From contig DASSKC010000008.1 of the NCBI GenBank assembly GCA_035690885.1, forward strand, positions 1-41,051: DNA of 41,051 nt, given 5' to 3'. The notes beneath the pieces are model-generated. The model saw nothing but the letters and a program-made list of their open reading frames with translations. It did no database searches and was not told where the DNA came from. Below, piece after piece: positions 1 through 7,173 of the stretch (positions within the stretch are counted from its first letter, which is position 1; each line of letters starts with the position of its first letter). The DNA is from Oleiagrimonas sp035690885. Its GTDB lineage: Bacteria; Pseudomonadota; Gammaproteobacteria; Xanthomonadales; Rhodanobacteraceae. The position numbers and the translations under genes were made by a program.

Positions 1-44
1 ACGTTGCGCACGACCGTCGCCCGGTCCAACTCCTGATGACTCAT
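1..44 (-). CDS. Transposase, N-terminal fragment (runs off the left edge)
   Basis: Only fifteen residues are visible on the minus strand, MSHQELDRATVVRNV, starting at the ATG at 44-42. A GTG three codons upstream is an in-frame alternative. The peptide resembles the N-terminus of ISNCY-type transposases, which open with a short helix followed by a helix-turn-helix DNA-binding domain. The position just inside the IS terminus supports this. Family assignment is tentative because so little is visible. Confidence 0.5.
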   Translation of the reverse strand, partial: MSHQELDRATVVRN

Positions 45-89
45 CGTCAACACATCCCCGTCCACGGCCCCTCGCTTGGTGTTTGCCCA

Positions 90-136
90 AAGGGGACACT
101 TTAACTTTGGGCGAAGGGGACATTACGGCTTTGGGC
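90..136. repeat. Two 23-bp direct repeats inside the IS end
   Basis: Positions 90-112 and 114-136 both begin AAGGGGACA and both end CTTTGGGC, with five internal differences and one spacer base. They lie between the IS terminus and its transposase start, so they are likely subterminal transposase-binding sites or part of the IS promoter. Confidence 0.6.
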
Positions 137-243
137 TAACAGGTCACGAGACGATCCTCGTCATGAAGTGGGACGCATGCTAGACTTCGTCATCCATCGT
201 GTAAAACGAATTATTCAGAAGCAACCAATCGAAATATACGATT

Positions 244-1140
244 ATGGAATTGCGTGAACTGGAAACCTTTCGTGCCGTTGTCGACAGCGGCGGCATGAGC
301 CATGCCGCCGCCCGGTTGAATCGCGCGCAATCGAGCGTCACCGCGCGCATACGGCAGCTGGAATCCTCGCTGGGTGTGCCGTTGTTCGAGCGTGACGGTC
401 GGCGCCTGCGCCTGACCGCGGCCGGTGACGTGCTGGTGGGATATACCGACCGCCTGCTCGATCTGGCCAGCGAGGCACGCGCGGCGGTGCGCCGCGACAG
501 CGTGTGTGGTCGCCTGCGCCTGGGCACCATGGAAAGCGTGGCCGCGACCCGTCTGCCGGAGCCACTGGCCGCTTTTCATCGGCGCTATCCCGATGTGTCG
601 GTGGAGCTGCAGACGGCGCATTCGCGCGATCTGCAGCGTCAGCTTCAGGCCGGCGCGCTGGATGTGGCGATATTCAGCGGCGAGGTCGACGGCGAGCGTT
701 TTGTCAGTCAACCCTGGTATGCCGAGGAGTTGGTGGCCGTGACCGCGGCCGGGGAGTCGCTGCGCGACGCCAAGCGCCTGGCTGGCGGCACGGTGTTGGT
801 GTTTCGCGGCAACGGTTGCGCCTATCGACGCCGCTTCGAGGAGTGGCTGCAGAGCTTGCGCGTGGTGCCGGCGCGGATTCTGGAGTTTGCCTCCTACCAC
901 GCGTTGCTGGCCGCCGCCGCGGCCGGTGTGGGGTGCTGCGTGGTGCCGCGTGCGGTGCTGGACATCTACCCGCAGCGCGATGCGGTGTCGGTGCACAAAT
1001 TGCCGGCGCGCATCGCTCGCGTGCGCACGGCCGTGGTGACGCCGCGCGGGCGTCACTTGCCGGCGTTGACCCGGCTGGTCGATTGCCTGCGCGACGATTG
1101 TGCCAGCGCGCGCAAGCCCACACGCAAGGAGCGCGCATGA
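244..1140 (+). CDS. LysR-family transcriptional regulator
   Basis: 298 aa, the usual LTTR length. Residues 1-60 form the winged helix-turn-helix (ELETFRAVVDSGGMSHAAARL, then the recognition-helix stretch AQSSVTARIRQLE), followed by the linker helix and a periplasmic-binding-like effector domain from about residue 90. The effector is unknown. The start at 244 is the only one that keeps the complete HTH. The gene overlaps the next one by 4 nt (ATGA at 1137-1140), so the two are probably translationally coupled; LTTRs more often regulate a divergent gene, and here the divergent side is an IS end that may have removed the original neighbour. Similar proteins have been annotated as transporter- or metabolism-linked regulators; nothing here allows a choice. 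Confidence 0.9.
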   Translation: MELRELETFRAVVDSGGMSHAAARLNRAQSSVTARIRQLESSLGVPLFERDGRRLRLTAAGDVLVGYTDRLLDLASEARAAVRRDSVCGRLRLGTMESVAATRLPEPLAAFHRRYPDVSVELQTAHSRDLQRQLQAGALDVAIFSGEVDGERFVSQPWYAEELVAVTAAGESLRDAKRLAGGTVLVFRGNGCAYRRRFEEWLQSLRVVPARILEFASYHALLAAAAAGVGCCVVPRAVLDIYPQRDAVSVHKLPARIARVRTAVVTPRGRHLPALTRLVDCLRDDCASARKPTRKERA

Positions 1141-1976
1141 ATTGCGTGGTGTTTGGCGGATCGGGGCAGATCGGCGGCTTCCTGCTGCCGCGCTTGTGCG
1201 CCGATCAGGTGGCTACGACAGCGTTCAGTCGCGAGCCGCGGGCGGACGCAGGCGGTGTGAGCTGGCGCCAAGGTCGGCTGCCCGGTGCGGTGCCGTCATT
1301 GCCCGACGCGGTCACCGCCATCGTTTGCCTGGGACCGCTGGATCACTTCACCGAGTGGCTGGAACGGGCGCGCATCAGCGGCTCGCCGCGCGTGGTGGCC
1401 ATGTCGTCGATGAGCGCGCAAAGCAAACGCGACTCGCCCGTGGCCGCCGAGCGCGAGCTCGCTTCGCGGCTGCGTAGCTCCGAGCAACGCCTGTTGGCGC
1501 GCTGCCGGGACATGGGCAGCGCCTGCACCATTCTGCGCGCGACGCTCATATACGGCGGCACCAGTGGCAGTCTCGAGCGCTTGTCGGCAAAGGCACGCCG
1601 TTGGCACGTGTTTCCCCTGTTGCGGGGCCGCGGCTTGCGCCAGCCCGTGCATGCCGATGACCTTGCCCGGGCCGTGGTTGCGGCGCTGGGTCGACCGCAG
1701 GGCGAGGGCATTGTTCAGATCGGTGGTGGCGAGCGCCTTCAGGCGAGCGCGATGTTCGCCCGCGCGCGCCGCCAGCTGGCGGTACACACCCTGGGCGTAC
1801 CGTTGCCACACGGCATTTGTCACCTTTTGGCCGGCGTCAGCGGGCGTGGTCGCGGCGTGGTGGAGCGTCTGGGTCAGGACCTGATCGCCGACAATGCGCG
1901 GTTGATCGCGTTGCTTGGCGTCGAGCCACGATCGTTTCAGCCGCAACCTCCCGCGAGCAAAGGTGTCAGTAGCTGA
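1137..1976 (+). CDS. NAD(P)-binding epimerase/SDR-like protein
   Basis: 279 aa starting at the ATG that overlaps the LysR stop. The N-terminus MNCVVFGGSGQIGGFLLPRL is a Rossmann fold with the GxxGxxG dinucleotide motif at residues 7-13. It fits the extended/atypical SDR class (NAD-dependent epimerase or NmrA-like). A segment with RATLIYGG near the middle and a substrate-domain stretch RQPVHADDLARAVV match UDP-sugar epimerase-like proteins. I do not see a clear YxxxK catalytic pair, so the protein may bind cofactor without classical dehydrogenase chemistry. Coupling to the LysR gene suggests one operon. The 3' end overlaps the convergent Mpo1-like gene by 11 nt. Confidence 0.75.
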   Translation: MNCVVFGGSGQIGGFLLPRLCADQVATTAFSREPRADAGGVSWRQGRLPGAVPSLPDAVTAIVCLGPLDHFTEWLERARISGSPRVVAMSSMSAQSKRDSPVAAERELASRLRSSEQRLLARCRDMGSACTILRATLIYGGTSGSLERLSAKARRWHVFPLLRGRGLRQPVHADDLARAVVAALGRPQGEGIVQIGGGERLQASAMFARARRQLAVHTLGVPLPHGICHLLAGVSGRGRGVVERLGQDLIADNARLIALLGVEPRSFQPQPPASKGVSS

Positions 1977-2430
1977 GTCCGATGCGTTTCATCACCTTGC
2001 CGGTGAGCCACGCCGGGCCGATCAGCAGGTAAGCCAGGTCGGTGAGAAAGGACGGCCGCTGGCCCTCGATGACATGGCCGACGAACTGCCCGATCCATGC
2101 CAGCACGAACAGCGCCACGGCCAGCCACAGCAGGCCGTGGAAGCCGAGCACGCCATACAGCCCGTGCGTGATCAGGCCCATGGCGACGAACACCAGTGCC
2201 ATGGCCCAGCCCATGCTGCGCGACAGGCGGTGATAAAAGAGATAGGTGGCAAACATCGCCAGCACCGACCACGCACCCTGATGCATCAGCGTGGTGGGGA
2301 CGGGAATCAGCCACAGCAGGGCAATGACGCACCACAGGATCACCGGCACGCAGACCCAATGGATGGCCCGATTGGTCGGGTGACGATGGTCGTTGGCGTA
2401 GCTTTCAAACCAGTCGTGGATGGATCGCAT
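1966..2430 (-). CDS. DUF962 / Mpo1-like membrane protein
   Basis: 154 aa starting MRSIHDWFESYANDHRHP at 2430. The YxxxHRHPxNRxIHxxCVP pattern near residues 10-28 and the four or so hydrophobic segments that follow are typical of DUF962. Yeast Mpo1 of this family is an Fe(II)-dependent dioxygenase in alpha-oxidation of 2-hydroxy fatty acids; the conserved histidines here are the likely metal ligands, but the bacterial substrate is inferred only. The start codon shares one base with the stop of the upstream SMR gene (TGATG), indicating coupled translation. The 3' end overlaps the convergent epimerase-like gene. A longer upstream reading of this frame loses the family N-terminus. Confidence 0.85.
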   Translation of the reverse strand: MRSIHDWFESYANDHRHPTNRAIHWVCVPVILWCVIALLWLIPVPTTLMHQGAWSVLAMFATYLFYHRLSRSMGWAMALVFVAMGLITHGLYGVLGFHGLLWLAVALFVLAWIGQFVGHVIEGQRPSFLTDLAYLLIGPAWLTGKVMKRIGLSY

Positions 2431-2762
2431 CAATGCACCGTGCTTCGGGAGACAAGATTCAGGACCAGCACGCCGGCGACGATCAAGGCGATGCCGACAA
2501 AGCCGGCCAGGTCGATCTTCTGCTTGAACGCGATGATGCCGATCAACGTGATCAGTACCGTCCCGGCACCCGACCATACCGCATAGGCGATACCGACCGG
2601 CATGTGCTTGAGGGTGACCGCCAGAAAATAGAACGCGACCGCATAGCCGGCCAGCACCAGCAGGCTCGGCCAGAGCCTGCTGAAACCGTCGCTGGCCTTG
2701 AGCGCGCTGGTGGCGATCACTTCGGCGACGATGGCGATGACGAGGGCGAGCCAGGCGTTCAT
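2430..2762 (-). CDS. Small multidrug resistance (SMR) family transporter
   Basis: 110 aa, exactly the EmrE/SugE size, with four transmembrane helices. The essential membrane glutamate is at residue 14 (MNAWLALVIAIVAEVIATSA) and the helix 3 motif YAVWSGAGTVLI is present. Family members are proton-coupled dual-topology dimers exporting cationic drugs, quaternary ammonium compounds or guanidinium; the sequence leans towards the EmrE/Qac branch, but I cannot separate drug from guanidinium export by eye. It lies 13 nt after purC and is coupled to the DUF962 gene, so these three probably share a transcript. The start at 2762 was chosen because it gives the canonical SMR N-terminus. Confidence 0.9.
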   Translation of the reverse strand: MNAWLALVIAIVAEVIATSALKASDGFSRLWPSLLVLAGYAVAFYFLAVTLKHMPVGIAYAVWSGAGTVLITLIGIIAFKQKIDLAGFVGIALIVAGVLVLNLVSRSTVH

Positions 2763-2775
2763 GGGCAGCGCATGA

Positions 2776-3672
2776 TCAGGCGACACGGATGCCGGCGAGC
2801 TTTTCCAGCGCTTCGGCGTAGCGGGCCGCGGTGCCTTCGATGACGCGTTGCGGCAGCTTCGGGCCGGGTGCGCGCTTGTTCCAGTCCAGCGTTTCCAGAT
2901 AGTCACGCACGTACTGCTTGTCGAAACTCGACGGGCTGGTGCCGACCTGATAGGTGTCGGCGGGCCAGAAACGTGACGAGTCCGGCGTCAGCATTTCGTC
3001 CATCACGTACAGCGTGCCGTCTTCGTCGGTGCCGAATTCAAGCTTGGTGTCGGCAATGATGATGCCGCGTTCGGCCGCGTATCCGGCAGCGAAGCGATAG
3101 ATGGCAAGGGTCGCCTCGCGGACCTTTTCGGCCAGCTCGCCGCCGACCTCGGCGACCATCCGGTCAAAACCGATGTTTTCGTCGTGGTTGCCGCTGGCGG
3201 CCTTGGTCGAGGGTGTGAAGATCGGTTCGGCCAGTTGTTCGGCCTGGCGCAAGCCGGTCGGCAACTCGATGCCGCACAGCGAACCGGTGGCCTGGTAGTC
3301 CTTCCAGCCCGAGCCGATAAGGTAGCCGCGCGCAATGGCCTCGACCGGGACCGGTTTCAGGCGCTTGGTCACGACCGAGCGCTGCACGTAGAGCGCGTTG
3401 TCGGTCCCCGGCGGCAACACATCGGCCACCGCGGTGCCGGTGAGATGGTTGGGCATCAGGTGCGCGGTCTTGTCGAACCAGAAGTTGGAGATCTGCGTGA
3501 GCATTTCGCCCTTGCCGGGGATCGGGTCGGGCAGGATCACGTCGAACGCCGACAGGCGGTCCGAGGCGATGATCAACAATTGTTCACCGGGCAGCGGGAA
3601 CACGTCGCGGACCTTGCCGCGGTAGCTGGCTTCAAGTCCGGGCAGTTCGGCGCGCGCGAGGCAGGTGGGCAT
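2776..3672 (-). CDS. purC: Phosphoribosylaminoimidazole-succinocarboxamide synthase (SAICAR synthetase)
   Basis: 298 aa, the longer form of the enzyme, which ligates aspartate to CAIR with ATP in purine biosynthesis in the cytosol. Recognisable segments in order: YRGKVRDVFPL with the ATP-binding basic residues, SDRLSAFDVILPDPIPGKG, the FDKTAHLMPNH segment, RGYLIGSGWKDY, IADTKLEFG and DEMLTPDSSRFWPAD. All signatures are intact. Length and start fit the family. It is the first gene of a leftward trio with the SMR transporter and the Mpo1-like protein; no functional link with them is evident. Confidence 0.97.
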   Translation of the reverse strand: MPTCLARAELPGLEASYRGKVRDVFPLPGEQLLIIASDRLSAFDVILPDPIPGKGEMLTQISNFWFDKTAHLMPNHLTGTAVADVLPPGTDNALYVQRSVVTKRLKPVPVEAIARGYLIGSGWKDYQATGSLCGIELPTGLRQAEQLAEPIFTPSTKAASGNHDENIGFDRMVAEVGGELAEKVREATLAIYRFAAGYAAERGIIIADTKLEFGTDEDGTLYVMDEMLTPDSSRFWPADTYQVGTSPSSFDKQYVRDYLETLDWNKRAPGPKLPQRVIEGTAARYAEALEKLAGIRVA

Positions 3673-3701
3673 GGCAGGTGTTCCGCTGGGGCAAGACGCC
3701 C

Positions 3702-3707
3702 ATTGTA
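3702..3707 (-). promoter_or_regulatory. Candidate -10 element of purC
   Basis: Read on the minus strand this is TACAAT, 30-35 nt upstream of the purC start. The hexamer 17 bp further upstream (TGAACC) is a poor -35. This is a weak sigma70-type call from sequence alone. Confidence 0.35.
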
Positions 3708-3856
3708 ACCGCCGCTGCGGGTGTGGTTCACGTGGCGGTGACAGGCGCTGGTAGAATGAGGGGCTTCATGGTTCGGATCAAATCGCCGATGCTTCATACC
3801 GACATCAATGCGGCAGGTGCCGTGGGTGGCGCCGTTCGAGGCGAGGAGTGGTGTCC

Positions 3857-4648
3857 ATGATCGGCGCGATCATCGGCGCGATCATCGGTTACCTGGTTTC
3901 GCACAGCTTCTGGGGCATCGTGCTCGGCGGCCTCATCGGCTCGATGCTCGGATCGAGTGTGCGCCGCATGCGGCCGGCGCGCCCGGTCGGCGACTTCGTC
4001 GAGCCGCTGTTTGCGGTGCTCGGCGCGGTGGCCAAGGCCGACGGTCGCGTCAGCCAGTCGGAAATCGCCATCGCCGAGCGTTTGATGGCGCGCATGCAGC
4101 TGTCGCCCGAGCAGCGCCAGGTGGCCATCGCCGGCTTCAATCAGGGCAAGCAGCCGGGATTCGACGTTGATGCGGCCATGGCGCAATTGCGCCAGTGGAC
4201 CGGCGGGCGCCGTGACCACGCGATCACCATTCTCGACGTGGTGGTCGAAACCGTGCTGGCCGAGGGCCCCAGCGAAGCCAAGTTCAACTTGTTGCGCCGG
4301 CTGGCCGCGACGCTGCGCATCAGCGAAATGGAATTGATGGCGCTGATGGCCATGAAAGGCTACTCGTGGTCGCCAGGTGGTGGCGGCAGTGGACGACAGC
4401 AGGGCTGGCAAGGCGGAAGCTACACGCCGCCGCGCCGCGCACCAAGCGGTCCGGACCCGTACACGGTCCTCGGGGTCGAGCGCGATGCCGACGAGCGTGC
4501 GGTCAAGCGTGCCTACCGCAAACTGATTTCCCAGCACCATCCCGATCGCATGGGTGACCTGCCCGATGATCTGCGTCGCCGCGCCGATGAGCGCGCCAGC
4601 GAGATCAATGCCGCGTACGAGCGGATCAAGGATGAGCGGGGGTGGTGA
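3857..4648 (+). CDS. TerB/J-domain co-chaperone, DjlA-like membrane protein
   Basis: 263 aa from the ATG at 3857, preceded at good distance by GAGGAG (3843-3848); the GTG codons at 3848 and 3851 are less likely starts. Residues 1-34 are a glycine-rich hydrophobic anchor. Residues about 45-155 form a TerB-type helical domain with the acidic AKADGRVSQSE metal-binding pattern. A Gly/Gln/Pro linker follows, and residues about 198-263 are a J domain with the HPD triad at 228-230, which stimulates the DnaK ATPase. DjlA in E. coli has the same order (membrane helix, TerB, C-terminal J domain) and acts with DnaK at the inner membrane. The DjlA name is likely but unproven. Confidence 0.88.
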   Translation: MIGAIIGAIIGYLVSHSFWGIVLGGLIGSMLGSSVRRMRPARPVGDFVEPLFAVLGAVAKADGRVSQSEIAIAERLMARMQLSPEQRQVAIAGFNQGKQPGFDVDAAMAQLRQWTGGRRDHAITILDVVVETVLAEGPSEAKFNLLRRLAATLRISEMELMALMAMKGYSWSPGGGGSGRQQGWQGGSYTPPRRAPSGPDPYTVLGVERDADERAVKRAYRKLISQHHPDRMGDLPDDLRRRADERASEINAAYERIKDERGW

Positions 4649-4659
4649 AACAGCAGGGG

Positions 4660-4741
4660 CGAGGGACGAGGGACGAGGGACGTTGAATTTCCCGCAAGTT
4701 TCAACACCCAGCCCCCAGCCCCCAGCCCCTAGCCCCCAGCA
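4660..4741. repeat. Two heptanucleotide tandem-repeat tracts upstream of rpe
   Basis: Three units of CGAGGGA at 4660-4680 and four and a half units of CAGCCCC (one with a C-to-T change) at 4709-4741. Between them TTGAA and TTCAA half-sites are inverted. The second tract ends seven bases before a TACAAT -10 candidate. Heptamer tracts of this type can vary in unit number by slippage. Confidence 0.85.
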
Positions 4742-4747
4742 GTTCCC

Positions 4748-4753
4748 TACAAT
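4748..4753 (+). promoter_or_regulatory. Candidate -10 element of rpe
   Basis: TACAAT, 32 nt before the rpe start. The expected -35 position falls inside the CAGCCCC heptamer tract, where no good -35 hexamer is seen. Confidence 0.35.
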
Positions 4754-4784
4754 ACGTTTCAACTCCCGATCTCGCGAACCCATC

Positions 4785-5453
4785 ATGGCCAAGCAATCCC
4801 CCATCATTGCCCCGTCCATTCTCGCGGCCGACTTTGCCCGGCTGGGCGAGGATACCGCCGCTGCACTGGAAGCCGGTGCGGACTGGGTGCATTTCGACGT
4901 GATGGACAATCATTACGTCCCCAATCTGACCATGGGACCGATGGTGCTCAAGGCCTTGCGCGGTTACGGCATCACGGTGCCGATCGACGTGCACCTGATG
5001 ATCGAGCCGGTCGACGGCATCGTGCCGGCGTTCGCCGAGGCCGGTGCCTCGCTGATCAGCTTTCATCCCGAGGCCACCAAGCACGTGGATCGCACCATCC
5101 AGTTGATCAAGTCGCATGGCTGTCAGGCCGGACTGGTGTTCAATCCGGCCACGCCGCTGGACTATCTGGAATATGAGCTGGACAACCTCGACCTGGTGCT
5201 GGTGATGTCGGTCAATCCGGGTTTCGGCGGCCAGAGTTTCATTGCGTCGGCGCTGGACAAACTGCGCAAGGCGCGCGGTTTGATTGATGCCAGTGGCCGC
5301 GATGTGCGTCTGGAAGTCGACGGTGGCGTCAAGGCCGGCAATATCGGCGCCGTGGCCGAGGCCGGTGCCGACACCTTCGTGGCCGGTTCGGCGATCTTCG
5401 GCGCGGCCGACTACAAGACCGAAATCGATGCCATGCGTCAAGCCATCGGTTGA
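4785..5453 (+). CDS. rpe: Ribulose-phosphate 3-epimerase
   Basis: 222 aa TIM-barrel enzyme interconverting ribulose 5-phosphate and xylulose 5-phosphate in the pentose phosphate pathway. Signatures: IIAPSILAADFARLGE at the N-terminus, HFDVMDNHYVPNLTMGP with the metal-binding His and Asp, VDVHLMIEP-type strand (IDVHLMIEP), SVNPGFGGQSF, and EVDGGVKAGNI near the C-terminus. All catalytic and phosphate-binding segments are present. Start ATG at 4785 gives the standard N-terminus. In many proteobacteria rpe is followed by gph and then trpE; here gph is absent and trpE follows after 86 nt. Confidence 0.97.
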   Translation: MAKQSPIIAPSILAADFARLGEDTAAALEAGADWVHFDVMDNHYVPNLTMGPMVLKALRGYGITVPIDVHLMIEPVDGIVPAFAEAGASLISFHPEATKHVDRTIQLIKSHGCQAGLVFNPATPLDYLEYELDNLDLVLVMSVNPGFGGQSFIASALDKLRKARGLIDASGRDVRLEVDGGVKAGNIGAVAEAGADTFVAGSAIFGAADYKTEIDAMRQAIG

Positions 5454-5482
5454 CGTCTATGTCCTTATGCCGGCCCGGCAGG

Positions 5483-5510
5483 TTGTCCGACGCACGGTCC
5501 CTGCTATCTT
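5483..5510 (+). promoter_or_regulatory. Candidate sigma70 promoter of trpE
   Basis: TTGTCC (5483-5488) and TATCTT (5505-5510) with a 16-bp spacer, 30 nt before the trpE GTG. No leader peptide with consecutive Trp codons and no attenuator-like hairpin with a T run is visible between rpe and trpE. Confidence 0.35.
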
Positions 5511-5539
5511 GAGCGACTTGTCCCAAGGCATGCATCGAC

Positions 5540-7015
5540 GTGATTTCCCAAGCCCAATTCGATGAGCTGGCCGCCGCCGGCCACACCCGCATTCCGGTGG
5601 TGCGCGAGGTGTTGTCGGACCTCGATACGCCGCTGTCGGTGTATCTGAAGCTGGCCGATGGCCCCTACAGCTGCCTGTTCGAATCGGTCGAGGGCGGCGA
5701 GAACTGGGGGCGCTATTCGATCATCGGCTTGCCGGCGCGACGCGTGTACAAGCTGCGTGCGCACACGCTGGAAGTCGAGGACTACGGCGTGGTCACGGAG
5801 CGGCGCGAGGTCGACGATCCGCTGGCCGAGGTGGAGGCTTTGCGGCGCCGTTACGACGTGCCGCAACTGCCGGATCTGCCGGCGTTCACCGGGGGGCTGA
5901 TCGGTTATTTCGGCTTCGAGACCATCGGTTACATCGAGCCGCGTCTGGCCAGGTGGGACCGCCCCGACGAGCTGGGCACGCCCGACGTGTTGCTGATGCT
6001 GGCCGAGGAAGTGGCGGTCTTCGACAACCTCAAGGGCCGCCTGTATCTGATCGTGCATGCCGACCCGTCCGCGCCGCAATCGTACGCGCGTGCCTGTCGG
6101 CGTCTGGACGAGCTGGCGTTCCGCTTGCGTCGATCCGGTTCCACGTACCCGGAAATTCTCAACCCCGAGCCGCTGGACGAGTCCGATTTCAAGTCCTCGT
6201 TCACGCGCGCCGAGTTCGAGGCAATGGTCGAGCACGCCAAGGAATACATTCGTGCCGGTGACATTTTCCAGGTGGTGCCGTCGCAACGATTGTCGGTGCC
6301 GTTCCGTGCGCGTCCGGTCGATGTCTACCGCGCTTTGCGCGCGTTGAATCCGTCGCCGTACATGTACTTCGTTGATCTGGGAGAAACCCAGATCGTCGGT
6401 TCGTCACCGGAAATCCTGGCCCGGCTCAAGGACGGCGACGTGGTGGTGCGGCCACTGGCGGGAACCCGCAAGCGCGGTGCCACGGAGGAAGAAGATCAGA
6501 CGCTGGAAGCCGAGCTGCTGGCCGACCCAAAGGAACGCGCCGAGCACGTCATGCTGATCGACCTGGGCCGCAACGACGTCGGCAAGGTCAGTCGGACCGG
6601 TGGCGTGGAAGTGACCGAGTCGTTTGCCATCGAGCGTTACTCGCACGTCATGCATATCGTCTCCGAGGTGCGTGGACGCGTGCGCGAGGGGCTCAACTAC
6701 ATGGACGTGCTCAAGGCCACGTTCCCGGCCGGCACGCTTTCCGGCGCGCCGAAGATCCGTGCGCTGGAAATCATCCAGGAACTGGAGCCGGCCAAGCGCA
6801 ACATCTACGCCGGCGCGATCGGCTGGATCGGCTGGTGGGGCGATGCCGACACCGCCATCGCCATCCGCACTGCCGTGATCCAGAATGGCCGTCTATACGT
6901 CCAGGCTGGTGCCGGAATCGTGCACGATTCGGATCCGGCATCGGAATGGGAAGAAACCATGAACAAGGGTCGCGCCCTGTTCCGCGCCGTGGCCGAGGCC
7001 GCCAAGGGCCTGTAG
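5540..7015 (+). CDS. trpE: Anthranilate synthase component I
   Basis: 491 aa, starting with GTG at 5540 because no in-frame ATG lies just upstream and this gives the family N-terminus. It converts chorismate to anthranilate using ammonia from TrpG. The N-terminal region contains the feedback tryptophan-binding stretch SCLFESVEGGENWGRYSIIG; the catalytic chorismate-binding domain includes FQVVPSQRLS, RPLAGTRKRGA, HVMLIDLGRNDVGKV, FPAGTLSGAPKIRA and the C-terminal QAGAGIVHDSDPASEWEE. All key residues appear intact. Its partner trpG lies 6 kb downstream, beyond lipA and other unrelated genes, so the trp pathway genes are split in this genome. Confidence 0.97.
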   Translation: MISQAQFDELAAAGHTRIPVVREVLSDLDTPLSVYLKLADGPYSCLFESVEGGENWGRYSIIGLPARRVYKLRAHTLEVEDYGVVTERREVDDPLAEVEALRRRYDVPQLPDLPAFTGGLIGYFGFETIGYIEPRLARWDRPDELGTPDVLLMLAEEVAVFDNLKGRLYLIVHADPSAPQSYARACRRLDELAFRLRRSGSTYPEILNPEPLDESDFKSSFTRAEFEAMVEHAKEYIRAGDIFQVVPSQRLSVPFRARPVDVYRALRALNPSPYMYFVDLGETQIVGSSPEILARLKDGDVVVRPLAGTRKRGATEEEDQTLEAELLADPKERAEHVMLIDLGRNDVGKVSRTGGVEVTESFAIERYSHVMHIVSEVRGRVREGLNYMDVLKATFPAGTLSGAPKIRALEIIQELEPAKRNIYAGAIGWIGWWGDADTAIAIRTAVIQNGRLYVQAGAGIVHDSDPASEWEETMNKGRALFRAVAEAAKGL

Positions 7016-7051
7016 GGGTTCATCCGTGCGCGATGGTTGCAACACACAACC

Positions 7052-7150
7052 GTAGGTCGGGTTGGCGTCATCAACCCGACTTCGGTATCGCATCACGACA
7101 TGTCGGGTTGATGAAGCCAACCCGACCTACGCAATTTCCGCCGCTCCTAC
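7052..7150. repeat. GTAG-headed palindromic repeat pair (SMAG/REP-like)
   Basis: A 29-bp unit at 7052-7080 begins GTAGGTCGGGTTGGCG and itself folds (GTCGGGTT against AACCCGAC). A second unit at 7102-7130 is the inverted version, so the pair is arranged tail to tail and forms a large hairpin downstream of trpE and lipA, which converge here. A fragment of a different GTAG repeat (CCGCCGCTCCTAC) lies at 7138-7150. GTAG-headed palindromes of this form are known as SMAGs in Stenotrophomonas. It may double as a terminator. Confidence 0.8.
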
Positions 7151-7173
7151 CGAATATTGTGTGCGCGGCTTGA

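Larger units (their letters stand above)
1..141 (-). mobile_element. Terminal end of an insertion sequence, cut by the window edge
   Basis: The stretch reads leftward as an IS end: a terminus beginning TGTTAGCCCAAAGCCG (minus strand, from 141), two 23-bp near-identical direct repeats, then the first codons of a transposase. The terminus and the AAAGTGTCCCC-type repeats resemble ends of ISNCY/IS1202-like elements as I remember them; the family is a guess without a search. The rest of the element lies outside the window, so its completeness and target-site duplication cannot be judged. Confidence 0.6.

Noticed and set aside
504..1136. N-terminal extension of the epimerase-like gene into the LysR region
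   Set aside because: The frame is open, but the Rossmann motif begins right at the ATG at 1137, and the upstream part overlaps the whole LysR gene.
5454..5539. trp attenuator or leader peptide before trpE
   Set aside because: No short frame with tandem Trp codons and no hairpin followed by a T run is visible.
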